A DNA stretch of 64,000 nucleotides from Paenibacillus sp. (GCF_031177825.1 NZ_JAPSKE010000001.1:310001-374000); one strand, 5' to 3'. Shown: positions 42,171 through 51,042, numbered from the stretch's first letter. The notes: generated from the sequence alone by a model not told the origin. Made by a program: numbers and translations.

Positions 42171-43528
42171 TGCAGAATATCCTCCTCTTTGAACGACCGC
42201 GTACGGCGGAAATTATAGATCGAGAAGGATGCGATAAAGATAAAGATCAGAATGCCGACCGCCGACGCGATGTTGTAAATTTGGTTGTCGAGCGTCAGCT
42301 TATATAGCCACGTGACGAGCAAGTCGGTCGTCCCGGCGAAGGCGTACTCCCCGGTCTTTGGGTCGCCCTTCGTGAGCAAGTAGATGACGTTAAAGTTGTT
42401 GATGTTGCCGGCGAATTGCATAATGAGCAGCGGCGCCGTCGCGAAGAGTACGTACGGCATCGTAATGTTCCGGAATTTCTGGAACGCGGATGCGCCGTCC
42501 ACCTCGGCCGCTTCGTACAAATCCTTCGGAATCGCGGTCAGAATGCCGAGCACGAGCACCATCGACACGGGCACGCCGATCCACATATTGACGGCCACGA
42601 TCGTCACCTTCGCCCAGAACGGATGAATGAGCCATGGCAGCCCTTCAAGGCCCAACAGCCGGAAGTATTGATTGATCGGTCCGAGCTGGGAGTTGAACAA
42701 GTTTTTCATAATGAGCAAGGAGATGAACTGCGGAATGGCATACGGGATAATGAAGATCGTGCGCCACATCCCCTTCAACCGAATGCCCTTCTGTTGTATG
42801 AGCATCGCGACGAAGATGCCGCCGAAGTAGCAAGTGACCGTCGCCACGATCGCCCATACGATCGTCCATGCCAGAACGTTCCAGAACGTATACGCCCATT
42901 GGGAGTATACGAGCAAATTCGAGAAGGTGCCGAAGCCGACCCAATCCACGAGATTTTTCTGCGGGATGTGATTCGGCGCGGAATAGTTCGTGAAAGCGAT
43001 TAGGATCATGAAGATGATCGGGAGAATCGTAAAGAACAATACGCCGAGTCCCGGCAGCGTGAGCAGCAAGTAAGGGAAGCTCTTCTCCTGCAAGCCGCGA
43101 ATCGACTGCGCGAACCCCGGCACGGACTTCCTCTCGTTGCGAAGCAAGCCGTTGCGGTGCGCGTCGCGAACGTTCAAATACCAAATAAACAGGAAAATCA
43201 AGAATGTAATCAAGGCGACTAGTCCGTAGATCATCAGGAAGATCGAATGATCCCCCGGCAGCAATACGGTGAGCCCCTGCGCGTTCTTGCCGAAGCCGGC
43301 CGCTTTATCTCCAAGCGTAATCAAACCGCGAATATTCCGAGGGAACATGACGAACGTGTACATCAAACCTACGATATAAATAAGGAAGAAAAACAAACCT
43401 TTAATATACTGCTTGTTATACCATTGTCCTAATCCCATGACGAATAGCGAAAGCGTGGCGGCCGTTCTCGCGAACGACGACTTGCCGCCGGATGCCGGAT
43501 CGGCGCTCGGCGCGCTGCGCTGCTTCAT
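42167..43528 (-). CDS. mdxF: Maltodextrin ABC transporter permease, MalF/MdxF type
   Basis: 453 residues, longer than the usual 290 of sugar permeases. An N-terminal extension of about 130 residues adds two membrane segments (GQWYNKQYIKGLFFFLIYIVGL and IFLMIYGLVALITFLIFLFIW), as in the Bacillus MdxF and enterobacterial MalF classes. The core carries the EAA loop YEAAEVDGASAFQKFRNITMP. The start (MKQRSAPSADPASGGKSS) lies 75 bp after the binding-protein gene; a perfect 14-bp hairpin occupies that gap. It forms the transmembrane pore with the MdxG-type subunit. Confidence 0.9.
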   Translation of the reverse strand: MKQRSAPSADPASGGKSSFARTAATLSLFVMGLGQWYNKQYIKGLFFFLIYIVGLMYTFVMFPRNIRGLITLGDKAAGFGKNAQGLTVLLPGDHSIFLMIYGLVALITFLIFLFIWYLNVRDAHRNGLLRNERKSVPGFAQSIRGLQEKSFPYLLLTLPGLGVLFFTILPIIFMILIAFTNYSAPNHIPQKNLVDWVGFGTFSNLLVYSQWAYTFWNVLAWTIVWAIVATVTCYFGGIFVAMLIQQKGIRLKGMWRTIFIIPYAIPQFISLLIMKNLFNSQLGPINQYFRLLGLEGLPWLIHPFWAKVTIVAVNMWIGVPVSMVLVLGILTAIPKDLYEAAEVDGASAFQKFRNITMPYVLFATAPLLIMQFAGNINNFNVIYLLTKGDPKTGEYAFAGTTDLLVTWLYKLTLDNQIYNIASAVGILIFIFIASFSIYNFRRTRSFKEEDILQ

Positions 43529-43560
43529 AACGTTTCAACCCCTTCATGTCATACGATTGG

Positions 43561-43593
43561 AAATCACCCGCCGGCCAACCCGGCGGGTGATTT
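43561..43593 (-). terminator. Intercistronic hairpin between mdxE- and mdxF-type genes
   Basis: AAATCACCCGCCGG and CCGGCGGGTGATTT are exact complements around a 5-nt loop. There is no long T run, so partial termination or protection of the upstream message is more likely than full termination. Confidence 0.6.
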
Positions 43594-43603
43594 CGGTTCA
43601 TGC

Positions 43604-44917
43604 TTATTGGGCGGTCGCCGCTAAATCTTTCATTTGCTGCACCATGCTGTCGAGCGCCGCTTTCGGATCCGCGTTGTCGTTCCAGATCGATGCGAGCGCG
43701 GATTCCATCGGAACCCAATAGTTCGCCATTTCCGGAATCGCCGGCATCGGCACGGAATTTTCGAACTGCTTCAAGAACGTAGCCGTGAACGGATCCGCTT
43801 GGATGTCCGGATCTTCCGCGAGCGCCTTCGCCGCCGGGAGAACGCCGGTCATCTGGTAGTTCTTCTTTTGGAATTCAGGCGAGGACGCCATCTGCGCGAA
43901 CAGACGAGCCGCGACCGGGAATTTCGAATTTGCGTTGACATAGTAGGCTTTAACGCCGGAGAACGGCTTCATCGGTTCGCCGTTCGGAAGCGTCGGGTAC
44001 GTCGTTACGCCGAGGTTCGGCACGAGACCCTTGAACGATTCCTTATCCCAAGGACCGCTGACGTTCATGGCGAGCGAGCCCTGCTCGAATAAGCTCTTCC
44101 GCACGTCGTCCGTAATGTCGCCTGTCTTGAACGGAAGAATTTGATTGAGCGTCTGGAAGAACTTACCCGCTTCCACCGCCGCTTCGCTGTTCATGCCGAT
44201 GTCGTTCGGGTCGGTGCCGCCGGCGCCGAATACGTAGGCGCCGTAGCCGCCGAAGAAGCCGAAGCTCCAGTAGCCGTTGCCTGCAGGCCACATGTACGCG
44301 TATTTATTTTCCGCCGGGTTATTGAACGTCTTCGCGAATTCGACGACGCCGTTCCAATCGGCCGGAACTTCGGGAATCAAATCTTTGTTGTAGTAGACCG
44401 CCGTCGTTTCGACGGAGTACGGATAGCCGTAAAGCACGCCTTCGTGCGTAACGGCGCCGATCGCCGTTTCGGACATGATTTCTTTCGTTTCCGCTTCGAA
44501 CACGTCGTTCGGCATGATGATGCCCGCCGCCGCTCCAGAGCCCGTGCGGTCGTGTACGGCTGCGAATACGTCCGCGCCGAGACCCGCCGGACCGTCCGTA
44601 ATCATTTGCCCCATCGATTTATCCGGACCTACGTCCGCCCACTCGACGTCAACGCCGTATTTTTCTTTGAACGCTTTCGCGACTTCTTCGATGAACGACT
44701 TCTGGTCCGCAGACTCCCATACGAGAAGCTTCGCGCCTTCTTCGGGCTTCAGTTCGCCCGTATCCGCCGGCTGCTCGGCCGGCGTCTCCGCCGCCGGGGT
44801 TTCGTCCGCCGGGGCTTCCTCCGTCGTGCCGGCATTGCCGCCGCCGCACGCCGAAACCGCCAATGCCAACACTAGAGACGAAGCCATGACTAACCAAGGT
44901 TTCTTCATTTTGTTCAT
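43604..44917 (-). CDS. mdxE: Maltodextrin-binding lipoprotein of the ABC importer
   Basis: 437 residues with a lipoprotein signal (MNKMKKPWLVMASSLVLALA, lipobox SAC with Cys at 24), then a Glu/Pro/Ala-rich linker typical of Gram-positive binding proteins. The family-1 binding fold is evident from LLVWESADQKSFIEEVAKAF, YGYPYSVETTAVYYNKDL, LAMNVSGPWD and a final WNDNADPKAALDSMVQQM. It captures maltodextrins at the cell surface and delivers them to the MdxFG permeases. The ribosome site is weak (AAAGCGGG about 14 bp away), and an alternative ATG three codons downstream exists. It is first in the operon, behind an operator-rich leader. Confidence 0.92.
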   Translation of the reverse strand: MNKMKKPWLVMASSLVLALAVSACGGGNAGTTEEAPADETPAAETPAEQPADTGELKPEEGAKLLVWESADQKSFIEEVAKAFKEKYGVDVEWADVGPDKSMGQMITDGPAGLGADVFAAVHDRTGSGAAAGIIMPNDVFEAETKEIMSETAIGAVTHEGVLYGYPYSVETTAVYYNKDLIPEVPADWNGVVEFAKTFNNPAENKYAYMWPAGNGYWSFGFFGGYGAYVFGAGGTDPNDIGMNSEAAVEAGKFFQTLNQILPFKTGDITDDVRKSLFEQGSLAMNVSGPWDKESFKGLVPNLGVTTYPTLPNGEPMKPFSGVKAYYVNANSKFPVAARLFAQMASSPEFQKKNYQMTGVLPAAKALAEDPDIQADPFTATFLKQFENSVPMPAIPEMANYWVPMESALASIWNDNADPKAALDSMVQQMKDLAATAQ

Positions 44918-45005
44918 TGCGCTTGTCGACCCGCTTTCTTTGAAAGATGTGGTTATGCAAACGGTTGTTCACTATAACTTTCCTTCGAAGGCCCCGAAAC
45001 GACTG

Positions 45006-45020
45006 TTCAATCGTTTTCAC
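45006..45020 (-). promoter_or_regulatory. LacI-type operator in the mdx leader
   Basis: In minus sense this reads GTGAAAACGATTGAA. Thirteen of its bases (GTGAAAACGATTG) are identical to the site at 45257-45271 in front of the regulator gene. A weaker relative, ATGTAAACGCTTTAT, lies at 45038-45052, and GCAAACGGTTG lies near 44957. Confidence 0.6.
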
Positions 45021-45069
45021 GGTGTGTCGAAGGAAATATGTAAACGCTTTATGCCGGTTTGCTGTTCTG

Positions 45070-45098
45070 ATTATAGCCCAGATGGTAAATCGTTTGCA
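45070..45098 (-). promoter_or_regulatory. Promoter of the mdx-type operon overlapped by an operator
   Basis: In minus sense -35 TGCAAA (45093-45098), 17 bp, -10 TATAAT (45070-45075). The LacI-type half-palindrome GTGCAAACGATTTAC spans the -35 (about 45085-45099), so repressor binding would block polymerase. The leader from here to the mdxE start is about 150 nt. Confidence 0.6.
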
Positions 45099-45256
45099 CA
45101 CATTGTATTTCATCATATTCGACGAAAATCAGCCATTGTTCTCCGTTTCATGGCATTATACAAATGAACTCTCCCGTATCGTTCGTTTTTAACCGCTTTT
45201 CTCCCCTTCTTACCCCCGTTTACATTCCTCTTATTCTGCTGTAAGATGAAATGAAG

Positions 45257-45271
45257 GTGAAAACGATTGCA
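45257..45271 (+). promoter_or_regulatory. LacI-type operator upstream of the regulator gene
   Basis: GTGAAAACGATTGCA forms a near-palindrome with the central CG of LacI/CcpA-type sites and lies 35 bp before the regulator start. It suggests autoregulation, or CcpA control, since cre and LacI-family sites look alike. Confidence 0.6.
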
Positions 45272-45305
45272 CACGACGAATTCAATCCTCTAGGAGTTGG
45301 TCATC

Positions 45306-46328
45306 ATGACCGTTACCATTAAAGACGTGGCGAAACGCGCCGGGGTCTCTCCCTCGACCGTCTCTCGCGTCATCTCGAATCACCCCCGCATCAGCGAGGA
45401 GACGTCCCTTCGGGTCCGGAAGGTGATGGACGAAATCGGCTATCATCCGAATATGATGGCCAAGAGCCTCGTCTCTCGGACGACGAGCACGATCGCGGTC
45501 ATCTTGCCTCGCCCGGCGGACGAGCTGTTTCAAAACCTGTTCTTCTCGGAAGTGATCCGCGGCATCGTCACGCAATCGACCCGGTCCGGGTACGATCTGT
45601 TGATGGCGACCGGCACGACCGAACGCGAAGAGCTGGAGACGGTCACGCGCCTTGTGAGGGGGCGCCGCGTCGACGGCATTCTGCTTCTGTATTCGAGAGC
45701 GAACGATCCCGTCATCGCGATGCTGAAAGAAGCGGATTTCCCGTTCGCGATCATCGGCCGCAACGAGGATTACCCCGACATCCTGACGATCGACAACGAC
45801 AATGTTCAGGCCTCGTACGACGCTACGCGCCATCTCATCTCGCAGGGGCACGAACGGATCGGCTTCGTGAGCGGCCCCCCGAATTTGATCGTCTCGCGGG
45901 ATCGCCTCGCAGGATATACCAAGGCGGTGCGGGAAGCCCATCTGCCGGTACGTTCCGATTGGATCGTGGAAGGCGAATTTCTACAGGAGAGCGGGTATCG
46001 GGCGATGTCGCTGCTTATGGGCTTGCCGGAACGTCCGACCGCGCTCGTCGTCGTCGACGACGTCGTCACGTTCGGCATTCTTCGAGGGCTCGTCGAGCTC
46101 GGATACAGCGTGCCGAAGGATATCGCCCTCGTCAGCTTCAACAACATCGTCTTCTCGGAGCTGGCGACGCCTCCGATCAGCAGCATCGATATCGGGATTT
46201 ACCAGTTAGGATACACCGCTTCCCAAGAATTGATTCGCTTCATTCAACACGAGCATCCGTCCCATGCGCTTCGCCACATCATTCCCCATCGCCTCGTCGT
46301 TCGGGAATCCTCGCTACGGCGATCATAA
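45306..46328 (+). CDS. LacI-family transcriptional regulator of the maltodextrin cluster (MalR-like)
   Basis: 340 residues from the ATG at 45306, with TAGGAGTTGG upstream. A TTG three codons earlier is possible but worse placed. The helix-turn-helix is textbook: TIKDVAKRAGVSPSTVSRVIS (residues 4-24, in outline), with the hinge helix near NMMAKSLVSR. The ligand-binding domain has the periplasmic-binding-protein fold (IAVILPRP, GFVSGPPN, ALVVVDDVVTFGIL). It is divergent from the importer operon with shared palindromic sites between them, so repression of that operon in the absence of maltodextrin is the natural reading. Confidence 0.9.
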   Translation: MTVTIKDVAKRAGVSPSTVSRVISNHPRISEETSLRVRKVMDEIGYHPNMMAKSLVSRTTSTIAVILPRPADELFQNLFFSEVIRGIVTQSTRSGYDLLMATGTTEREELETVTRLVRGRRVDGILLLYSRANDPVIAMLKEADFPFAIIGRNEDYPDILTIDNDNVQASYDATRHLISQGHERIGFVSGPPNLIVSRDRLAGYTKAVREAHLPVRSDWIVEGEFLQESGYRAMSLLMGLPERPTALVVVDDVVTFGILRGLVELGYSVPKDIALVSFNNIVFSELATPPISSIDIGIYQLGYTASQELIRFIQHEHPSHALRHIIPHRLVVRESSLRRS

Positions 46329-46368
46329 GACAGCAATTCTGCAAACGGCATCGATCGGTGGAAATATT

Positions 46369-46408
46369 AGGGGGATTTGGCCTTTGGTCGGGCAAATCCC
46401 CCTTCTTA
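46369..46408 (+). terminator. Terminator of the LacI-family gene
   Basis: AGGGGGATTTG pairs with CAAATCCCCCTT around a GC-rich loop and is followed by TTCTTATG. Confidence 0.75.
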
Positions 46409-46414
46409 TGTCCG

Positions 46415-46442
46415 TTGCAATTCGAACGCAGTCCGCTATAAT
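46415..46442 (+). promoter_or_regulatory. Sigma-A promoter of the LTA synthase gene
   Basis: -35 TTGCAA (46415-46420), a 16-bp spacer, -10 TATAAT (46437-46442), 60 bp before the start codon. Confidence 0.7.
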
Positions 46443-46501
46443 GAAAACATTGTTCGTTCATCGTGCGTTTATAGATAGAAAGAGTGGGGTGATTGTTCAC
46501 G

Positions 46502-48364
46502 ATGAGACGTTTGTTTTCTTATGCGTCCGCGCCGATCGTCGCGTTTACGCTCGTCTTGATATTGAAATATTACGGACTGCAATTTTTCATCTTCGACAAC
46601 TTGAATCCGTTGGATTGCTTGAAGGTGGCCGTTCCTTCGCTTCTGCTGTTTACGATTCCGGTCGAGATATTCTTCCGGAACGAGCGCAAGAAGCTGCTGG
46701 CCTACTTCGCGCTGAACGCGATCCTGTCGGCGGCGATGGTTTCCGTGATCGTCTACTTCCGACAGTTCGGCATCGTCGTGACGTACCACGCTTTCATGCA
46801 AGCGCACCAGGTACTCGACGTCAGCGACAGTATTTTGGACCTGCTGCAGCCGCTCTATTTGCTTTACTTCGCCGATTTCGCGTTGTATTTCGCATTGCGG
46901 CTGTTCCGCGCCGCGCCGAAGTTCGCCGCCGTTCGTCCGAACGTCCGGGCGCTCGGCGCGATCTGGGGAGTATCCGCCGCGACGATCGTCGCGTACGGAC
47001 TGTTCTACGGCTCGCTCTTGAACGAGCTGAAGCAAGCGGAACGAATGGGTTTAGTCAGCTATGAACTGCATACGATCTTCACGGGCGTCGCGAACGCCAA
47101 CGCCGCAGGCGCCGGCGCGGAGCCGATTACGCCGGACGCCGTCCGTTCGGTCAAGAACGTCGAACTGCCTGCGAGCCCCTTCGGCTTCGGGGCGGCCGAA
47201 GGTCGCAACTTGATCGTCGTGCAGCTGGAATCGTACCAAAACTTTCTGATCGGCATGAAGCTCGGCGGCAAGGAAATCACGCCGAACCTGAACGATCTGA
47301 TCGAAGACAGCTACTACTTCTCTAACGTGTACCAGTCGATCGGGCAAGGCAATACGTCCGATGCGGAATTCATCGTCAACACGGGCTTCTATCCGCCCGC
47401 GCAGCAAGCCGCCTCCCAAGCGTACGGCAGCAAGAAGCTCCCGAGTCTGCCTCGCTTGTTGGCCGACCGCGGGTACGAGACGTTCACGCTGCACACGAAC
47501 GATGTGAAGTTCTGGAACCGGATCCAGCTGTACCCGGCGCTCGGATTCGGACGTTACTATGACATGGAGTACTTCGGACAGGAAGACATGATCGCGTTCG
47601 GTCCGTCGGATGAAGTGTTATACGAGAAGACGATGCCGCTCCTCGCCAACTTGAAGGCGAATCGCAAGCCGTTCTATGCGCACTTGATCGCGCAGAGCTC
47701 GCACCATCCCTTCATTCCCCCGGAATCGAAGGAGATGATCGAGCTGCCCGAAGAATGGGAAGGCACCGATATCGGCAACTACGTCAAGATGACGAATTAT
47801 TCGGACCGCGCGCTCGGCGAATTCATCGCGGCGCTGAAGGCCGAAGGCCTCTGGGAGCAATCCATGCTCGTCGTGTACGGCGACCACTTCGGCGTGTCGG
47901 CCCATTCGCTGAAGGAAGACGATCGGAAGCTGCTGGAGCAGGCGCTCGGTCACGAATACGACCCGCGCACCGTTCACAACATCCCGTACATCGTCACCGT
48001 GCCGGGCTTTACCGACGAAGGCTTCGTCAGCGAGAAGCTCGGCGGACAGATCGACTTCATGGCGACCGCCGCCAACCTGCTTGGCATCTCGCTGTCGAGT
48101 CACGTACAGTTCGGGCAAGACTTGCTGAATTCGACCGACAACATCTTGGGCAGCCGCTTCTATCTGCCGACGGGGTCGTTCTACAACGACGAAATTATGT
48201 ATATTTCCGGGGAGACGTTCGGCGAGGGCACGGTCATTCCGTTGTCGGTGACCGACCCGGCGCTCGAGGCGGATCCGATGCTGTATAAGGACGATTTCGT
48301 TCGAATCATGCGGCTGCTGCAGATGAACGACGCATATCTCGAAGCGCTGCCGGAACGTTATTGA
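46502..48364 (+). CDS. Lipoteichoic acid synthase (LtaS family)
   Basis: 620 residues from the ATG at 46502, with GTGGGGTGA upstream. Five membrane segments occupy the first 200 residues (IVAFTLVLILKYYGLQFFIF, LLLFTIPVEIF, ILSAAMVSVIVYF, LYLLYFADFALYFAL, IWGVSAATIVAYGLFYG). The extracellular sulfatase-like domain follows: the catalytic Thr285 is in GQGNTSDAEF, VQLESYQNF holds the metal-binding Glu, and the VYGDHFG and H residues near 440-460 complete the manganese site. The enzyme polymerises glycerol phosphate from phosphatidylglycerol to build lipoteichoic acid. Several paralogues exist in Bacillales (LtaS, YfnI, YqgS, YvgJ); which one this is was not resolved. Confidence 0.9.
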   Translation: MRRLFSYASAPIVAFTLVLILKYYGLQFFIFDNLNPLDCLKVAVPSLLLFTIPVEIFFRNERKKLLAYFALNAILSAAMVSVIVYFRQFGIVVTYHAFMQAHQVLDVSDSILDLLQPLYLLYFADFALYFALRLFRAAPKFAAVRPNVRALGAIWGVSAATIVAYGLFYGSLLNELKQAERMGLVSYELHTIFTGVANANAAGAGAEPITPDAVRSVKNVELPASPFGFGAAEGRNLIVVQLESYQNFLIGMKLGGKEITPNLNDLIEDSYYFSNVYQSIGQGNTSDAEFIVNTGFYPPAQQAASQAYGSKKLPSLPRLLADRGYETFTLHTNDVKFWNRIQLYPALGFGRYYDMEYFGQEDMIAFGPSDEVLYEKTMPLLANLKANRKPFYAHLIAQSSHHPFIPPESKEMIELPEEWEGTDIGNYVKMTNYSDRALGEFIAALKAEGLWEQSMLVVYGDHFGVSAHSLKEDDRKLLEQALGHEYDPRTVHNIPYIVTVPGFTDEGFVSEKLGGQIDFMATAANLLGISLSSHVQFGQDLLNSTDNILGSRFYLPTGSFYNDEIMYISGETFGEGTVIPLSVTDPALEADPMLYKDDFVRIMRLLQMNDAYLEALPERY

Positions 48365-48383
48365 CGTTCCTCGCCACGCAAAA

Positions 48384-48422
48384 AAAACCTTTCGACGTCA
48401 TCCGGACGTCGGGAGGTTTTTT
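48384..48422. terminator. Bidirectional terminator between the LTA synthase and MFS genes
   Basis: AAAACCT..CGACGTC pairs with GACGTCG..AGGTTTT around ATCCG, with TTTTTT following on + and a run of A before it. The MFS stop codon is inside the stem. Confidence 0.8.
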
Positions 48423-49579
48423 CCGTTATTCGGCTTCGCGAACGCGGCGCCGGCGATCACATAGATCAGGAAGAACGAACCGAGCAGCCAGAACATGCTC
48501 GACCTTGATGCGTGCTCGATCCCGAGCCCGCCCAAGTACGGACCTAGGATGCTGCCGACGCTGAAATGAATCGACGCGACGACGTTGGCCGTCGGCAATC
48601 GCCCCTTCGGCAGCAAATCCGCCGCGTATGCAAGACCCAACGAGAAGAACGAACCGACGAGACCGCCGGCGAGCGCGAATAAGGCGGCGACCGCGATGAC
48701 GCGTTCGCCCGCCAGCGGCACGCAGGCGAACGCGAGGCCGCCGACGAGACCGCACGCCAGCAGCACCGGCCTGCGCCCGATGCGGTCGCTGAGCGCCCCG
48801 AGCGGCAGCTGCAGCGCCAGGCTGCCGAGACCGATCGTCAGCAGCAGCAGCGACACCTGCGCTTCCGGGAAGCCGACGCGCAAACCGTAGATCGGGAAGT
48901 TGCCGTTCATGGACGCCTCCATATAGCCGTATAGGAACGCCGGGATCAGCGCGAACCAAGCGTAACGGTAGACGGTTCGGACGCCGCCGCCGCCCTTGTC
49001 GCCAACCTCTTGGAACGGCTTCGCCCCTGGAAGCCGATAGAGCAGCGCCAGCGCCAGCGCCATGAAGGCGGCGATCAGCGCGAACGGCGCCGTCTCGCCC
49101 AGCTTTAATGCGTTCATGCCTAGAGGCCCGATGCTAAAGCCGATGCCGTAGCACATCCCGTACAACGAGATGTATCGGCCGCGACGTTCCGGAGGGCTCG
49201 TCGTCACGATCCACAGCTGCGTCGCGAAGTGCAAGGCGCTGTCTCCGATGCCGACGAGCAGCCGGAGCGCGTACCACGCGGCCAGCGTCTTCCAGAACGG
49301 GAACGCGAACGAGGCGGCGCCCGCCAGGATCAGGCCGGCGGCGATGACGGGGCGATAGCCGAAACGGGCGACGGGACGGCGGATGAAAAACATCGTCGCG
49401 AACGTCCCGATATACAACGCCGTCGAGTTCAAACCGTTCATGCCGGCCGAGACGCCCTCCCGCTCGAGCAATACGGTCAGCAACGGGAGCAAGGCGCCTT
49501 GGTTGTAGCCGGCGGCGATACATACGAACAATAATACGAATAAATGACCGGGTTGGAGCGGTCGTTCGCTTCCATTCAC
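48398..49579 (-). CDS. Major facilitator superfamily transporter
   Basis: 393 residues from a GTG at 49579, which overlaps the glycosyltransferase stop by four bases (GTGA) and has GAGGCG ten bases upstream. Twelve membrane segments are predicted in two halves. The loop 2-3 signature is RRPVARFGYRPVIA, a variant of the MFS GxLaDrxGrkpvl motif, and the second-half copy is GALSDRIGRRPVLLACG. Charged residues are few in the helices, which suits a drug or sugar efflux carrier of the DHA1 type. Substrate is unknown. Co-translation with the glycosyltransferase hints at export of a glycosylated product, which is inference. Confidence 0.87.
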   Translation of the reverse strand: MNGSERPLQPGHLFVLLFVCIAAGYNQGALLPLLTVLLEREGVSAGMNGLNSTALYIGTFATMFFIRRPVARFGYRPVIAAGLILAGAASFAFPFWKTLAAWYALRLLVGIGDSALHFATQLWIVTTSPPERRGRYISLYGMCYGIGFSIGPLGMNALKLGETAPFALIAAFMALALALLYRLPGAKPFQEVGDKGGGGVRTVYRYAWFALIPAFLYGYMEASMNGNFPIYGLRVGFPEAQVSLLLLTIGLGSLALQLPLGALSDRIGRRPVLLACGLVGGLAFACVPLAGERVIAVAALFALAGGLVGSFFSLGLAYAADLLPKGRLPTANVVASIHFSVGSILGPYLGGLGIEHASRSSMFWLLGSFFLIYVIAGAAFAKPNNGKNLPTSG

Positions 49580-50748
49580 TGAAACATTCGCCTCAACTCT
49601 TCTAGAGAATAAAACGTCCCCCTCCAATAAACGCCCTTCCGCGCGTGGGCAAGCCCTACCGATCGAGCTAGAACCCATACTAGCATAAAGACGGACGCGG
49701 GCAGAGCCACCGCCTCGATTCCCCGTTCTTCGTTAAACCGGCGCACATGCCGCAAATATACGATGACGAGGAACGCATCCGCGAGCAAAAACAAGACGAG
49801 CGCAGGCCCCCTGCTCCATGCCGGCGCCGTCAACGGCACGGCGAATAACAGCAATTGCCCGAACATCGCCGCGAGCGCCATCGGGAGACGATACCCGAAT
49901 CCCGAATACAAATTTTTCTCGAGACCGCGCACGGCGTCCGACAGCGTCGGGTACCATTCGACCGCGATCCGCTTCGTTCCGGTCATCACCCGCTGCTTCC
50001 ACCCGCCCCGCTTCACGAGCATGCCGAGCCGAAGATCGTCGTCGGGCCGCATCGACAGCGCTTTATGCGTGCCGATTCCTTCGTACGCTTCCCGGCGCAG
50101 CAAATTGAACGCGCCGACGCCGATGCCGTATTTCCGCTGCGTATCGTCATTGCCCATCCACGGCGGAACGAGCAAACACAAACTGAACAAGAAATAGTGC
50201 ACAAACGCCCTAAGCCAGAACGTCCGCGCTTCCAGCTTCGGAAGGAGCGTCACGTGATCGGCGCCCTGCTGCATGGCGTAGGCCACGGCGTCGCGAATCG
50301 CGTTCGGCTCGAACCGGACGTCGGCATCGGTAAACAGCAAATACGTGCCTCTCGCTTGCAAATAACCTTGGTATAACGCGTGATTTTTCCCGAGCCAACC
50401 TTGCGGCAGTTGGGTAATGTGAATGACGCGAAGCGCCGGTCCTTGCTCGGGACGCTTGTCCGACCATGCCTTCAGCGCGTCCATCCGGGCGCCGGTCGCG
50501 TCGCTCGAACGGTCGTTCACCGCGATAATTTCGAGCCGGGCGTACGTCTGCCGCATCAGATGGCGGATCGTCTCCTGAATGTTCTCCTGCTCCTCCTTCG
50601 CGGCGATGACGACGGACACGAGGGGCGGCTGCGCGGGCAGCGGCAGCCCCGACGGGACGTCCCGGATCGTCGGCAATCCCAGCCTCGTGCGGACGTAAAC
50701 CAATCCCCAGATCAGGCATAACGCGAATGCGACAAGCACTTCGAACAT
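49576..50748 (-). CDS. Membrane-linked family 2 glycosyltransferase
   Basis: 390 residues from the ATG at 50748, behind AAGGAAAGGGG. One N-terminal hydrophobic helix (VLVAFALCLIWGLVYV) is followed by a GT-A domain (PLVSVVIAAKEEQENI, AVNDRSSDATG) and the metal-binding DxD as FTDADVRF. There is a lipid-proximal helix pair in the second half and membrane segments at the C-terminus (MALAAMFGQLLLFAVPL, ALVLFLLADAFLVIVYL). This resembles the carotenoid-type glycosyltransferases (CrtQ-like) of Firmicutes as well as other lipid-linked enzymes; no carotenoid gene is nearby, so the acceptor is open. Confidence 0.85.
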   Translation of the reverse strand: MFEVLVAFALCLIWGLVYVRTRLGLPTIRDVPSGLPLPAQPPLVSVVIAAKEEQENIQETIRHLMRQTYARLEIIAVNDRSSDATGARMDALKAWSDKRPEQGPALRVIHITQLPQGWLGKNHALYQGYLQARGTYLLFTDADVRFEPNAIRDAVAYAMQQGADHVTLLPKLEARTFWLRAFVHYFLFSLCLLVPPWMGNDDTQRKYGIGVGAFNLLRREAYEGIGTHKALSMRPDDDLRLGMLVKRGGWKQRVMTGTKRIAVEWYPTLSDAVRGLEKNLYSGFGYRLPMALAAMFGQLLLFAVPLTAPAWSRGPALVLFLLADAFLVIVYLRHVRRFNEERGIEAVALPASVFMLVWVLARSVGLAHARKGVYWRGTFYSLEELRRMFQ

Positions 50749-50889
50749 GGGGGCGGCCCCTTTCCTTGGAATCGGATGACGATCTTTATTATATGACGTC
50801 CGTTGTGAGCGCACAAATCGGGCGTCGCATGATTCGCCCCCGTTTGGGGAAGCGTATACCACACGAATCGATGGAAGGAGCGGATCACG

Positions 50890-51030
50890 ATGAAGAAATC
50901 GGAATCGTCGCGGAAGGGCGAACGGAAGGAACGCGAGGAGAAGCTCGACGAGCGGATGGACGAGGTCGTCCACGCCGTGAAACATACGTTCACGGGCGCG
51001 GGCACCGAACAAGGGAGATTGGGAAAATGA
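50890..51030 (+). CDS. Small highly charged protein, 46 aa
   Basis: The ATG at 50890 has GGAAGGAGCGGATCACG upstream, an ideal ribosome site. The chain, beginning MKKSESSRKGERKEREEK, is nearly all Lys, Arg, Glu and Asp for 30 residues and ends with a neutral FTGAGTEQGRLGK tail. A helix is likely; there are no Cys residues or membrane segments. A hairpin of CCGCG...CGCGG overlapping the downstream convergent hydrolase gene may end both. I do not recognise it. Confidence 0.5.
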   Translation: MKKSESSRKGERKEREEKLDERMDEVVHAVKHTFTGAGTEQGRLGK

Positions 51031-51042
51031 CGGGCGGCGGCC

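Noticed and set aside
44947..45192. Small + frames in the leader of the maltodextrin operon
   Set aside because: They cross the operators and promoter and have no ribosome site.
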